From Solirubrobacter taibaiensis (GTDB taxonomy: Bacteria > Actinomycetota > Thermoleophilia > Solirubrobacterales > Solirubrobacteraceae), in contig JAPDDQ010000036.1 of the NCBI GenBank assembly GCA_027587225.1, forward strand, positions 18,671 through 82,670: 64,000 nucleotides of DNA, in the 5' to 3' direction. Positions 38,761-47,628 of the stretch are shown in pieces. Position numbers and translations under genes: made by a program. The notes below the pieces were generated by a model, which had not been told where the DNA came from, ran no database searches, and was given only the letters and a program-made list of their open reading frames with translations. Positions within the stretch are counted from its first letter, which is position 1. Every line of letters starts with the position of its first letter.

Positions 38761-39903
38761 GTGCCGTCGCCGACCGCCGTTCGCCGCCGCCGCGTCTCGG
38801 TGCTCGCCGCGGCGCTGGTCGCCCTCTTCGCCGGGGTCGCGATCGGGGCCGGTGACGATGACGCGCCGACGGTCCGCGAAGTGCGCGAGGTCGTCGGCAC
38901 CCCCGCGGCCCAGACACCCCAGCCGACGGCCACGCCGGAGCCACAACCGGTCGATGACCTGAGCCTCAAGCAGCAGGTCGGCCAGCTGATCGTGCTGCGC
39001 TTCCAGGGGACGACGGCGCCGAAGTACGTACGCGACGCGCTCACGAGCCGGTGGACGTCCGGGGTGATCCTGTTCAAGGACAACATCACCTCGCCCGATC
39101 AGCTCAAGCGGCTCACGCGCTCGCTCCGGCGCGCGAGCCCGGACGCGACGCCGATCATCTCCACCGACCAGGAGGGCGGCGACATCCGCCGGATCGAGTG
39201 GGCGCCGCCCGCCGTCGGGCAGGCGCGGCAGGTCCCGGGGCGCGACGCAAAGGCCGCGGCGCAGGCGCTGAAGGCGCACGGGCTGAACGTCACCCTCGCG
39301 CCGGTCGCGGACGTGCCGACCGTCAGCGGGTCCGCGATGGCCGGGCGCGCGTTCTCCACCGACCCGGCAAAGGCCGCCGCGGCGACCAAGGCGGCGGTCG
39401 AGGGCTGGCGCGCCGGGGGCGTCGCCGCCACGGCGAAGCACTTCCCGGGGCTCGGCGGGGCGACCACCAACACGGACTTCGGCTCGGCCAGCATCGCCGG
39501 CGCCCCCACGGACGCCGACCTCGCCCCGTTCAAGGCCGCGATCGCGGCCAAGGTGCCGCTGATCATGAGCTCGAACGCACGCTACCCGCGTCTGGATCCA
39601 GACCGGATCGCCGGCCAGTCGAGTCCGATCCTCGAGGGCCTCCTGCGCGACCAGCTCCAGTACGAGGGCGTGGTCATCACCGACTCGATCGAGGCCAAGT
39701 CGGTCCGCGCGACCGGTTCGGTGGAGCAGATCGCCGTGCGGTCGGTGCGCGCGGGCAACGACATCGTGCTCACGACGGGTCAGGGTTCGTGGCTGCGGGC
39801 GTACCGCGCGCTGCTCGCGGAGGCCAAACGCTCGAAGGCGTTCCGGGAACGCGTCCGCACGTCAGCCGCGCGGGTGCTCGAGCTCCAGATGAGACTGTCC
39901 TAA
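38761..39903 (+). CDS. Glycoside hydrolase family 3 (NagZ-like beta-N-acetylhexosaminidase), exported
   Basis: This 380-aa protein has a GTG start and a membrane-targeting N-terminus (RRRRVSVLAAALVALFAGVAIGAGD), followed by a Pro/Thr linker. The GH3 barrel reads LSLKQQVGQLIVLRFQGTT, GVILFKDNITSPDQLKRLTRSL, ISTDQEGGDIRRIEW, LNVTLAPVADVP, TAKHFPGLGGATTNTDFG (KHFPG with the catalytic His of NagZ) and GVVITDSIEAKSV (nucleophile Asp in ITDS). It cleaves N-acetylhexosamine, probably from cell-wall fragments outside the membrane. Confidence 0.92.
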   Translation: MPSPTAVRRRRVSVLAAALVALFAGVAIGAGDDDAPTVREVREVVGTPAAQTPQPTATPEPQPVDDLSLKQQVGQLIVLRFQGTTAPKYVRDALTSRWTSGVILFKDNITSPDQLKRLTRSLRRASPDATPIISTDQEGGDIRRIEWAPPAVGQARQVPGRDAKAAAQALKAHGLNVTLAPVADVPTVSGSAMAGRAFSTDPAKAAAATKAAVEGWRAGGVAATAKHFPGLGGATTNTDFGSASIAGAPTDADLAPFKAAIAAKVPLIMSSNARYPRLDPDRIAGQSSPILEGLLRDQLQYEGVVITDSIEAKSVRATGSVEQIAVRSVRAGNDIVLTTGQGSWLRAYRALLAEAKRSKAFRERVRTSAARVLELQMRLS

Positions 39904-39957
39904 GAGGCGGGTAAACCAGGACTTCCGGTCGACGTTACCGGGCTTACACTCTCGTCC

Positions 39958-42348
39958 GTGAATGAGGAAGAGGGCCGCCGGGCCATCGGCGGCGGGGTCA
40001 ATGATTCGGCGCTCTCGCTCGCAAGCGAGTGGCGAAAACTCAGTCGGCTGGCAACGATCGTCGCGGTATTCACTTCCCCGGCGACGTTCGCGCTACTCCA
40101 CTATCGCTTCGACTGGGGTCTCCCCTGGGCGATCCTGGGCGCCATCGCCGGCATCGTGATCTTCCGCGGCGGCGTGGACGTGCTCGCGCACAAGATGGTG
40201 CCGTTCCCGGCGCTCTACGGCGCCGACGAGGAGCTGCGCCGGCAGGACGTGGTGACGCGCCGGCGCCATTGGTACTGGAAGACCAAGTACCGCCGCACGT
40301 TCTGGCTGGTCTTCTTCCTCACGATCATCTTTGTGATCGCGATGTTGGCCGCCGGCGAGTGGTCGCTCTCGGCCGGCCTGGACAAGATGGGCGAGTGGTG
40401 GGACCGCTACTCGCCGATGATCGCGATGTACGGGATGATCGGGTTCTTCCTGTTCTTCGTGAACCTGCTGATCCTGTTCGGCCCGCTGTTCTTCTTCTCG
40501 ATCCAGCAGATCAAGGGCTATGAGCCGGGAGACGCGGACTGGGGCGTCAAGCTCGACGACGTCCGCGGCCAGGCCGAGGCCAAGGAGGAGATCCGCCGGG
40601 TCGTCTCGCTCTGGCAGTCCGGTGAGGAGTTCGAGAAGGCGGGCGGCAAGCGCGAGCGCGGCGTGCTCTTCCTCGGCCCGCCCGGCACCGGCAAGACGAT
40701 GCTCTCCAAGGCCATCGCGACGTCCTTCAACTGCCCGTTCGTGACCATCCCGGGCTCCGGCTTCCAGCAGATGTTCATGGGCATGGACGCGCTGCTGGTG
40801 CGCTACATGGCCCGCAAGGCCAAGAAGCTCGCCGCCAAGTGGGGCGGCCAGTGCATCGTGTTCATCGACGAGATCGACGCCGTCGGCATGCGCCGCGCGT
40901 CGCTCGGCTCCGGCTTCCAGCCGCTGCAGAGCCGCTCCATCCACGACTCGTTGTTCTACGGCGAGATGGGCGCGCTGACGTGGGATGGCGACCTCGTGTT
41001 CGAGACCCCCGAGTGGCGAGACCGCATGTTCGCCATGCGCGCCGAACCCAAGCGCGGGTTCCTGCCCGAGCCGCTCGCGAACGTGTTCGGCCGCGTGAAC
41101 GGGTTCGTCGGCGGCATGGGCGGCATGGGCGGCGGCGGCCAAGCGCTCAACCAGCTGCTGGTCGTGATGGACGGCATCGACGAGCCGCCGCTGCGCAAGA
41201 AGTTCTTCACCAAGAAGTTCAACACCTTCCTGGACGCGATGTACATCATCCCGCAGAAGGTGTTCGGCAAGCGCATCCGGCTCAAGCCGCCGAAGCCCCG
41301 CGAGGAGCAGATCTACTTCATCGGCGCCTGCAACGTGCCGCTCGAGGCGCTGGACCCGGCGCTCATCCGCCCAGGCCGCATGGGCCGCCACATCTTCTTC
41401 CGCACGCCCACGTGGGAGGACCGGCGCGACGTCTTCGACCTGTACATCAAGAAGGTCGCGCACGAGCCGTCGCTGGACACGCCGAAGGCGCGCGACGAAC
41501 TGGCCCGCATCACGTCCGGCTACTCGCCCGCGATGATCGACCAGGTGTGCTCGCTGGCGCTGACGTACGCGCACTCCGACGGGCGCCCGGTATTCAGCCG
41601 CCAGGACATCCTGGAGGCGATGACGACGGTCGAGTCCGGCGTCGCCATCGGCCAGGCCTACGCCAAGCACGAGAGCCGCTCGATCGCCATCCACGAGGCC
41701 GGCCACGCCGTCTGCGGGCACCTGTTCAAGGAGAACGGGATGTCGGTCCGGCTGTCGATCCGCCGGCGCGGCAGCAGCGGCGGCCACTACTACAACGCCG
41801 AGATCGAGGACCGGTTCGTGCACTGGCGCAGCGAGCGGATCGGCGACCTGGTCGTCACGCTCGGCGCCTACGCGGCGGAGCACACGTTCTACGGCCAGAA
41901 CACAACCGGCGTCGGCGGCGACCTGCACTCGGTCACCGTGCGCGCCGCGCACCTGGTCAGCCTCTCCGGCATGGGCCCGGCGCCGATCGACCTCGCCGAC
42001 CGGATCGCGGACCGCGAGGAGCGCGAGAAGGAAGAGGAGCGCATCATCAAGCGCTTCCAGAAGATCGGCTACCAGCTCATGCACCGCACCAGCGGCGGCG
42101 ACAGCGCGTACGACGCGGCGCTCAAGGACCCGCCGAAGCGCGAGCAGGTCGCCGGTCTGCTCGGCCAGTGCTTCGTGATCGCCTGGAACACGATCCAGCT
42201 CAACCGCGAAGGCACCGAGTACGTCGCCGAGCGCCTGATCGACGAAGTCGAGCTCTACGGCGACGACGTCGTGGAACTCCTCAATGGCGCGCGCCTGCGC
42301 AAGCCCGAAATCGACGTTCTGGATGAGAAGACATGGCCCGTGATCTGA
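39958..42348 (+). CDS. Divergent FtsH-like membrane AAA+ metalloprotease
   Basis: The protein has 796 aa, GTG start. It has several N-terminal membrane helices (TFWLVFFLTIIFVIAMLAAGEW, YGMIGFFLFFVNLLILFGPLFFF). The AAA module shows Walker A GPPGTGKT (about 239-246), Walker B CIVFIDEIDAVG (about 300) and ALDPALIRPGRMGRHIFF (second region of homology). Peptidase M41 has AIHEAGHAV (HExxH near 578) and the third ligand Asp in NTTGVGGDLHSVT. Two insertions are unusual: about 85 residues between the Walker B and LNQLLVVMDG (instead of about 20), and about 45 residues before YFIGACN. The N-terminus also differs from housekeeping FtsH. It probably degrades or remodels membrane proteins. Confidence 0.87.
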   Translation: MNEEEGRRAIGGGVNDSALSLASEWRKLSRLATIVAVFTSPATFALLHYRFDWGLPWAILGAIAGIVIFRGGVDVLAHKMVPFPALYGADEELRRQDVVTRRRHWYWKTKYRRTFWLVFFLTIIFVIAMLAAGEWSLSAGLDKMGEWWDRYSPMIAMYGMIGFFLFFVNLLILFGPLFFFSIQQIKGYEPGDADWGVKLDDVRGQAEAKEEIRRVVSLWQSGEEFEKAGGKRERGVLFLGPPGTGKTMLSKAIATSFNCPFVTIPGSGFQQMFMGMDALLVRYMARKAKKLAAKWGGQCIVFIDEIDAVGMRRASLGSGFQPLQSRSIHDSLFYGEMGALTWDGDLVFETPEWRDRMFAMRAEPKRGFLPEPLANVFGRVNGFVGGMGGMGGGGQALNQLLVVMDGIDEPPLRKKFFTKKFNTFLDAMYIIPQKVFGKRIRLKPPKPREEQIYFIGACNVPLEALDPALIRPGRMGRHIFFRTPTWEDRRDVFDLYIKKVAHEPSLDTPKARDELARITSGYSPAMIDQVCSLALTYAHSDGRPVFSRQDILEAMTTVESGVAIGQAYAKHESRSIAIHEAGHAVCGHLFKENGMSVRLSIRRRGSSGGHYYNAEIEDRFVHWRSERIGDLVVTLGAYAAEHTFYGQNTTGVGGDLHSVTVRAAHLVSLSGMGPAPIDLADRIADREEREKEEERIIKRFQKIGYQLMHRTSGGDSAYDAALKDPPKREQVAGLLGQCFVIAWNTIQLNREGTEYVAERLIDEVELYGDDVVELLNGARLRKPEIDVLDEKTWPVI

Positions 42349-43286
42349 TCCCTCCGCCCTCGCCGGCCGGGCGCTCGGTGGCGCCGGGAACGCCGCCGCC
42401 GACGCATCAGTTCGTCGAGCTCCCACCGGAGCCGGTGGCCGAGACGCCCGCGCCGCCACGGGTCGAGCAGAAGCTCAACCTCCCGCCGACCCAGTACCGC
42501 AACCGGTTCGGGTTCCTGGCCGGCGCGCTGGGTGGTGTCGTGCTGGGCTCGATCGCGCTCGCGATCGCGGTCTTCGCGTACAGCGACAGCGGCGGCGACG
42601 ACTACGGGATGCATCCGAACTGGTCGGCGTGGCAGCCCGCCGATGAGACGCTGGCCGACGGCGCGAAGGAGATCGCGGCCCACGTCGGCGCCCAGTACAA
42701 GCACCCGAACGGCGACCAGCTGCTGCAGGTCAAGGCCGTCACCGGCGAGATCCCGCTCACGCTCCAAGCCAGCACCATCACCGACCTGACCGGCGACACC
42801 GTCATCTACCAGATGGACGGCCTCGGCGAGGGCGGCTCGATCACCGGCGAGGCGAGCATCGCGCGCGGCGCGGTCGTGTTCCGCGAGGCGCTGGAGCTCT
42901 CGCTGTACACGTTCCGCTACCTCCCGGACGCCGAGGGCGTGATGGTGATGATCCCGCCGCCGCCGGCCGACCCGGCCGAGGCCGCCGAGGTCGCGGCCGC
43001 GCAGGCGAAAGCCGCGACGGACCCGGCTGCCGCCGCGAAGGTCGCCGACGCCGCGGCGAAGGCCAAGGACAAGTACCGCGCGATCTATTTCCGCCCGGGC
43101 GACCTGAAGTCCGAGCTGCAGGTCCCGCTCGGCGTGACGGTGCCGGCCGGCGCGCCGAACGCGAAGACGATCACCCAGGCCCAGGCCGACGACGTCAACC
43201 GGCGCGTCCGGCCCAACCTGTTCACGTGGGAGCAGAACCTCCAGACCGGCGCGCTCTTGATGCACCCGATGCGGGCCACTCCCTGA
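42333..43286 (+). CDS. Hypothetical membrane protein paired with the FtsH-like protease
   Basis: The protein has 317 aa. The N-terminal 55 residues are Pro-rich and cytosolic. There is one membrane helix (FLAGALGGVVLGSIALAIAVFAY), then an extracytoplasmic domain: HPNWSAWQPADETLADGAKEIAAHVGAQYKHPNGDQLLQVKAVTGEIPLTLQAS, an Ala/Glu-rich helical insert (residues about 210-245), and AIYFRPGDLKSELQVPLGV. The gene starts 16 nt inside the protease gene, so the two proteins are made together. It may be an adaptor or substrate receptor for the protease, which is an inference from coupling only. No known domain is recognised. Confidence 0.65.
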   Translation: MARDLIPPPSPAGRSVAPGTPPPTHQFVELPPEPVAETPAPPRVEQKLNLPPTQYRNRFGFLAGALGGVVLGSIALAIAVFAYSDSGGDDYGMHPNWSAWQPADETLADGAKEIAAHVGAQYKHPNGDQLLQVKAVTGEIPLTLQASTITDLTGDTVIYQMDGLGEGGSITGEASIARGAVVFREALELSLYTFRYLPDAEGVMVMIPPPPADPAEAAEVAAAQAKAATDPAAAAKVADAAAKAKDKYRAIYFRPGDLKSELQVPLGVTVPAGAPNAKTITQAQADDVNRRVRPNLFTWEQNLQTGALLMHPMRATP

Positions 43287-43501
43287 CGTTCGGGCTGTGT
43301 GCGGATTGCGCGCGTCAGCGCGTGATCCGCAATACGCGCGGGTCCGTGTTCTCGATGTGCGAACGCGGACTGGCGGGTGAGCCCGGCTACGCCAAGTATC
43401 CGCCGATGCCGGTGCTGCGCTGCGCCGGGTTCGAGCCGCTTACATGCGGCGGTGGCCGAGCTTCGCCAGTTCCTCGTGGTGGCTCGTCACCCGCTGCTTG
43501 A
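43226..43501 (+). CDS. Small Cys-rich protein (C-x2-C), start uncertain
   Basis: The frame from GTG 43226 contains a conserved actinobacterial small-protein core: LTFGLCADCARQRVIRNTRGSVFSMCERGLAGEPGYAKYPPMPVLRCAGFEP. The cysteines (CADC, SMC, LRC) could bind zinc. Related small proteins start shortly before LTxGLCxxC, so the true start may be nearer 43283 (a CTG codon in frame directly after the previous gene's stop). The frame continues about 20 codons beyond GFEP and overlaps the opposite gene at 43440. Function unknown. Confidence 0.5.
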   Translation: MGAEPPDRRALDAPDAGHSLTFGLCADCARQRVIRNTRGSVFSMCERGLAGEPGYAKYPPMPVLRCAGFEPLTCGGGRASPVPRGGSSPAA

Positions 43502-43739
43502 CCGGATCGGTGTCCGGGCGGGCGTGGACGAGGCCCCACATGGCGTCGGCGACCTGCTCGGCCGATTCCGGCGTGGCACGGCTGCGCATCTCGTCGACCA
43601 GGGCGAACTCGAGGCGCTCGATCTTCTGCTCGGCGGTGCCTTCACCCAGTGACGGGAACGGGACGCCGCGCAGGTTCTCGTCCCACGCACCTTTGACGTA
43701 GGCGAAGCGATTGCGAAGAGCGATCGGATCGGAAGTCAT
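43440..43739 (-). CDS. Small hypothetical protein, 99 aa
   Basis: ATG at 43739 gives MTSDPIALRNRFAYVKGAWDENL, followed by a helical, charged protein (GTAEQKIERLEFALVDEMRSRATPESAEQVADAMWGLVHARPDTDPVKQRVTSHHEELAKLGHRRM). There is no Cys, no membrane segment and no known motif. It is divergent from the ABC exporter pair (78 bp). The 3' end overlaps the small Cys-rich frame on the plus strand. Confidence 0.6.
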   Translation of the reverse strand: MTSDPIALRNRFAYVKGAWDENLRGVPFPSLGEGTAEQKIERLEFALVDEMRSRATPESAEQVADAMWGLVHARPDTDPVKQRVTSHHEELAKLGHRRM

Positions 43740-43817
43740 GCGTGCCGCATCGTAACCAGGTCTTAGGACTAACAGCGCACAGATCCCGAACCGGGCGGCG
43801 CCTATCGTGTTAGTTGC

Positions 43818-45575
43818 GTGCACACCTTTGGACGACTTCTTGGTTTCTTGCGCCCGTACAAGCCGGGAGTGTTCTGGTCGCTGCTGCTCGCGGCCGCCGC
43901 GATGGTCTGCACCGTCGCGATTCCGTGGCTGACGGGTCGCGCGGTCGACCAGATCTCCGCGGGTGACCGCGACGGCCTGCGGACGCTCGCGACCCTGATC
44001 GTCGCCGTGGCCGTCGGCCGGCTCGGGCTGTCGGTCGCGCGGCGGCTCGTCGCCGGCAAGGTCTCGCTCGCGATCGAGTACGACCTGCGGACGCTGCTCT
44101 ACGCCCATCTGCAGAAGCTGGAGCTCGGGTTCTTCGCCGGCCAGCAGACGGGCCAGCTGATGTCGCGCGCCACCGTGGACCTGTCGTCCGTGCGCTTCTT
44201 CCTCGGCTACGGGCTCGTCTTCATCCTGCAGTCGGCGCTGACGATCCTGCTCGGCGCGGCGGCGATGTTCGTCCTCTCCCCCGCCCTCGCGGCGCTCGCG
44301 CTGATCCCGGTCCCGTTCGTGGTCGTCGTCGCCACGCGCTATGGCCGCCGCTCGCGGCCCGTGCTGCAGGAGGTCCAGCAGCGCATCGCCGAGGTCACCG
44401 CCGACGTCGAGGAGAACATCTCCGGCGTGCGCGTGGTCAAGGCCTTCGCGGCCGAGCCACGCCAGCTCACGCGCTTCCGCGCCAACGTCGCGCGCGTGTT
44501 CGAGCAGTCGATGATCGGCACCCGGCTGCGTGCGTTCTACAACCCGTTCCTGGCGTTTCTGCCGAACCTGGGCCTGGCCGTGATCCTGCTCGTCGGCGGG
44601 CGCCAGGTGATCAACGGGACGCTGTCGCTCGGCGACTTCACGGCGTTCTACACGTACCTGCTGATGATGATCGGGCCGATGCGGATGCTCGGCGTCGCAC
44701 TCGGCCTGGCCCAGCGCGCGAGCGCCTCCGGGGCCCGGCTGTTCGAGATCCTGGACCGCGAGCCCGAGATCGTGTCCGGGCCCGCCGCGATGCCGGACGG
44801 CCGTGGACACGTGCAGCTGCGGGACGTGACGTTCGGCTACGGCTCCGGCCCGGACGCGCTGCGCCACGTGACGCTGGACGTCGAGGCCGGCTCGACGGTC
44901 GCGCTGGTCGGCGCGACGGGCTCGGGCAAGTCGACGCTCGTCCAGCTGCTCTCGCGCCTGTACGACCCGACCTCCGGCACCGTCTCGATCGACGGCGCGG
45001 ACGTGCGCTCGGTGGACGTGGTGGCGCTGCGGCGGGAGATCGCGGTCGTCGACGACGACCCGTTCCTGTTCTCGGACACGGTCGCGGGCAACATCGCCTA
45101 CGCGCGGCCGGACGCGTCGCGGGAAGACATCGAGCGCGCTGCGGAGCGCGCCCAGGCGGCGGAGTTCATCGACGACCTGCCGGACGGCTACGACACCCGC
45201 GTCGGCGAACGCGGGCTGACGTTGAGCGGCGGCCAGCGCCAGCGGATCGCGATCGCGCGGGCGCTGCTGGCCGACCCGCGCGTGCTCATCCTCGACGACG
45301 CCACCTCCTCCGTGGACGCCACCACCGAGCGCGAGATCAAAGCCGCGCTGCGCGAGGCGATGGAGGGCCGCACGACGTTCGTGATCGCCCACCGCCTCTC
45401 GACGATCGCGCTCGCTGACGACATCGTCGTGCTCGAGAAGGGCCGCGTCGTCGCTCGCGGGTCCCACGACGAGCTGCTCACGCGCTCGCCGCTCTACCAC
45501 GAGATCGCGACCAAGGGCTGCACGGACCAGGTGTTCTTGAACGAGGTCCCCGAGGACAAGGTGGCGGGGCTGTGA
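43818..45575 (+). CDS. ABC exporter half-transporter, degenerate catalytic site
   Basis: The protein has 585 aa, GTG start. Six membrane helices of the type I exporter fold (HTFGRLLGFLRPYKPGVFWSLLLAAAAMVCTVAIPWLTG) are followed by a nucleotide-binding domain with Walker A VGATGSGKST, Q-loop region, signature LSGGQRQRIAIARALL, Walker B VLILDDATSSVD and the switch His in VIAHRLST. The residue after Walker B is Asp, not the catalytic Glu. This is typical for the degenerate site of heterodimeric exporters such as TM287/288. Its stop overlaps the next gene (GTGA), whose product has the normal Glu. Substrate unknown (lipid, peptide or drug). Confidence 0.93.
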   Translation: MHTFGRLLGFLRPYKPGVFWSLLLAAAAMVCTVAIPWLTGRAVDQISAGDRDGLRTLATLIVAVAVGRLGLSVARRLVAGKVSLAIEYDLRTLLYAHLQKLELGFFAGQQTGQLMSRATVDLSSVRFFLGYGLVFILQSALTILLGAAAMFVLSPALAALALIPVPFVVVVATRYGRRSRPVLQEVQQRIAEVTADVEENISGVRVVKAFAAEPRQLTRFRANVARVFEQSMIGTRLRAFYNPFLAFLPNLGLAVILLVGGRQVINGTLSLGDFTAFYTYLLMMIGPMRMLGVALGLAQRASASGARLFEILDREPEIVSGPAAMPDGRGHVQLRDVTFGYGSGPDALRHVTLDVEAGSTVALVGATGSGKSTLVQLLSRLYDPTSGTVSIDGADVRSVDVVALRREIAVVDDDPFLFSDTVAGNIAYARPDASREDIERAAERAQAAEFIDDLPDGYDTRVGERGLTLSGGQRQRIAIARALLADPRVLILDDATSSVDATTEREIKAALREAMEGRTTFVIAHRLSTIALADDIVVLEKGRVVARGSHDELLTRSPLYHEIATKGCTDQVFLNEVPEDKVAGL

Positions 45576-47353
45576 CTCGCCGCGACGATCTGATCCGGCG
45601 CTGGCGCGCCACCTCCGGGCGCGGGCGCAAGCTGCGCGGGCTGGTCCTGCTGCTGTCCCCGTACCGGGGGCGCGTGGCGCTGATGTTCGTCTCGCTGATC
45701 ATCGCCACCGCGGCCGCCCTGGCTCCGCCGCCGCTGGCGAAGCTGGCGATCGACTCCGGGATCGTGCCCAAGGACCTCACGGTGCTCACGTGGGTCGTGG
45801 TCGCGTTCCTGGTCAGCGCCCTGGCGTACTGGGGCGCGACCTACGCGCAGACCTATCTCGTCGGCTGGATCGGCCAGCGGGCGTTGCAGGACCTGCGGAT
45901 TCAGCTCTTCGAGCACCTGCAGGGCATGTCCGTCGGCTTCTACTCGCGCAAGCGCGCGGGCGTGCTGATCTCGCGCATGTCCAACGACGTCGAAGCGCTG
46001 GACACGCTGGTGAGCGACGGGATCGTGACGCTGTTCGGCTCCTCGCTGACGCTGATCGGCACGGCCGCGATCCTGTTCACGCTGGACCCCGAGCTCGCCC
46101 TGATCACCTACACGGTGTTCCCCGTGCTCGGGATCGCGTCGTTCGCGTTCCGGATCGTGTCCGCCGATGCCTATCGCGCCACGCGCGAGAAGGTCGCCGC
46201 GATCACCGCCTACCTGCAGGAGACGCTGTCGGGCATCCGCGTCGTGCGCACGTTCGCGCAGGAGCCGCGCCACCTGCGCCGCTTCGAGGATCTCAACGAA
46301 GAGAACCGTCACGCGAACATGAAGACGGTCAACCTGAACGCGGCCTACTTCCCGGGCGTCGAGCTGCTCTCGGGCGTCGCGACGGCGGGCATCTTGCTCT
46401 ACGGCGGCATCCAGGCCGTCAACGGCGAGATCACGATCGGCGTGCTCGTCGCCTTCCTGGCGGCGCTGAACAACTTCTTCGACCCGATCCAGCAGCTCTC
46501 GCAGCTGTACACGACCTACCAGTCGGGGATGGCGGCGCTGGACAAGATCTTCGAGCTGCTCGACGAGGAGCCCGACCTGGTCGACGCGCCGGACGCCACC
46601 GTGCTGCCGCGGCTGCGCGGCGAGATCGAGCTCGACGACGTGTCCTTCTCCTACGGCGGTGACGCGTACGCGCTGCGGGACGTGAGCCTGCGCGTCCCGC
46701 CGGGCCAGACGGTGGCCCTCGTGGGCACGACCGGCGCCGGCAAGTCGACGTTCGCCAAGCTCGTGGCACGCTTCTACGACCCGACGAGCGGCAGCGTGCG
46801 GGTCGACGGGCACGACCTGCGCGGTGTGACGGCGGCTTCGCTGCGGTCCCAGATGGGGATCGTGCCGCAGGAGGCGTTCCTGTTCAGTGGCACGATCGCG
46901 GAGAACATCGCGTTCGGCCGCCCGGACGCCTCAGGCGAGGAAGTGCGGGCGGCGGCCGCGGCCGTGGGTGCCGACGACTTCATCGCCGGGCTGGAGCATG
47001 GGTACGACACGCCGGTCGGGGAGCGTGGCGTCCAGCTCTCGGCGGGGCAGCGCCAGCTCGTCGCGTTCGCACGCGCCCTGGTCGCCGATCCCCGGATCCT
47101 CGTCCTGGACGAGGCCACTTCGAACGTCGATGTGCATACGGAATCCAAGATCGAGGCCGGCCTGCGGCGGTTGCTCGCGGGCCGGACCGCGATCGTCATC
47201 GCGCACCGGCTCTCCACGATCGAGCGGGCGGGCCAGATCGTCGTGATGGAGCATGGGCGCATCGTGGAGCAGGGGTCCCACGCCGAGCTGCTCGCGGCGC
47301 GAGGGCACTACTGGCGCCTGCACGAAGACTGGCGCGAGCAAAGCGCGGCTTAG
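45572..47353 (+). CDS. ABC exporter half-transporter, consensus catalytic site
   Basis: The protein has 593 aa, GTG start overlapping the partner's stop. Six membrane helices (LRGLVLLLSPYRGRVALMFVSLIIATAAALAPP) are followed by an ATPase domain with Walker A VGTTGAGKST, signature LSAGQRQLVAFARAL, Walker B ILVLDEATSNVD (catalytic Glu present) and VIAHRLSTI. Together with the preceding gene it forms a heterodimer with one active and one degenerate site. It is convergent with the two tiny signal-peptide genes that begin 20 nt beyond its stop. Confidence 0.94.
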   Translation: MTRRDDLIRRWRATSGRGRKLRGLVLLLSPYRGRVALMFVSLIIATAAALAPPPLAKLAIDSGIVPKDLTVLTWVVVAFLVSALAYWGATYAQTYLVGWIGQRALQDLRIQLFEHLQGMSVGFYSRKRAGVLISRMSNDVEALDTLVSDGIVTLFGSSLTLIGTAAILFTLDPELALITYTVFPVLGIASFAFRIVSADAYRATREKVAAITAYLQETLSGIRVVRTFAQEPRHLRRFEDLNEENRHANMKTVNLNAAYFPGVELLSGVATAGILLYGGIQAVNGEITIGVLVAFLAALNNFFDPIQQLSQLYTTYQSGMAALDKIFELLDEEPDLVDAPDATVLPRLRGEIELDDVSFSYGGDAYALRDVSLRVPPGQTVALVGTTGAGKSTFAKLVARFYDPTSGSVRVDGHDLRGVTAASLRSQMGIVPQEAFLFSGTIAENIAFGRPDASGEEVRAAAAAVGADDFIAGLEHGYDTPVGERGVQLSAGQRQLVAFARALVADPRILVLDEATSNVDVHTESKIEAGLRRLLAGRTAIVIAHRLSTIERAGQIVVMEHGRIVEQGSHAELLAARGHYWRLHEDWREQSAA

Positions 47354-47373
47354 CCGCGGAACCAGGGCATGAC

Positions 47374-47466
47374 CTAGGTCCAGGAGGCCTTGGCCTGAGC
47401 GACCGTCGGCAGCAGGATCGGGAGCGAGAGCGCCACGGTGGTGGCGGCAACCTTGATCTTGGTCAT
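47374..47466 (-). CDS. 30-aa signal-peptide-only protein, tandem copy 2
   Basis: ATG at 47466 to TAG at 47374: 30 residues starting MTKIKVAATTVALSLPILL, then PTVAQAKASWT. The layout is a Sec signal peptide (basic start, hydrophobic core, AQA cleavage site) and only five residues after the predicted cleavage (KASWT). It matches the neighbouring copy at 24 of 30 residues, with the last 12 before the Ser/Thr (PILLPTVAQAKA) identical. It follows copy 1 by 4 nt. No good ribosome site of its own is visible, so it may be translated by re-initiation. Confidence 0.6.
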   Translation of the reverse strand: MTKIKVAATTVALSLPILLPTVAQAKASWT

Positions 47467-47470
47467 GTGA

Positions 47471-47563
47471 CTAGGTCCAGGTCGCCTTGGCCTGCGCGAC
47501 CGTCGGCAGCAGGATCGGGGCGGTGAGGGCGGCGGTGGTGGCGAGCACCTTGATCTTCTTCAT
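47471..47563 (-). CDS. 30-aa signal-peptide-only protein, tandem copy 1
   Basis: ATG at 47563 to TAG at 47471: 30 residues, MKKIKVLATTAALTAPILL then PTVAQAKATWT. There is a Sec-type signal with AQA cleavage, leaving KATWT. GGAGA lies 11 nt upstream of the ATG, a fair ribosome site. A longer frame upstream exists but has a codon pattern of non-coding DNA, so the internal ATG is preferred. The first copy of a tandem pair, it begins about 65 bp from the dispersed repeat copy 2. Possible products: a secreted pentapeptide signal, a small membrane peptide (type I toxin-like), or a remnant of a larger exported protein. Confidence 0.65.
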   Translation of the reverse strand: MKKIKVLATTAALTAPILLPTVAQAKATWT

Positions 47564-47628
47564 GGCCGGAACTGTCTCCGGGAGCGGTAAGGGATCGGTA
47601 ACGCGGCGGTTAGAGGGCCGAGCGAACG

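Noticed and set aside
40093..42459. 788-codon frame on the minus strand across the FtsH-like gene
   Set aside because: The opposite frame contains Walker A/B and HEAGH motifs. This frame has only a biased Ala/Arg/Asp/Val composition, typical of antisense of high-GC coding DNA.
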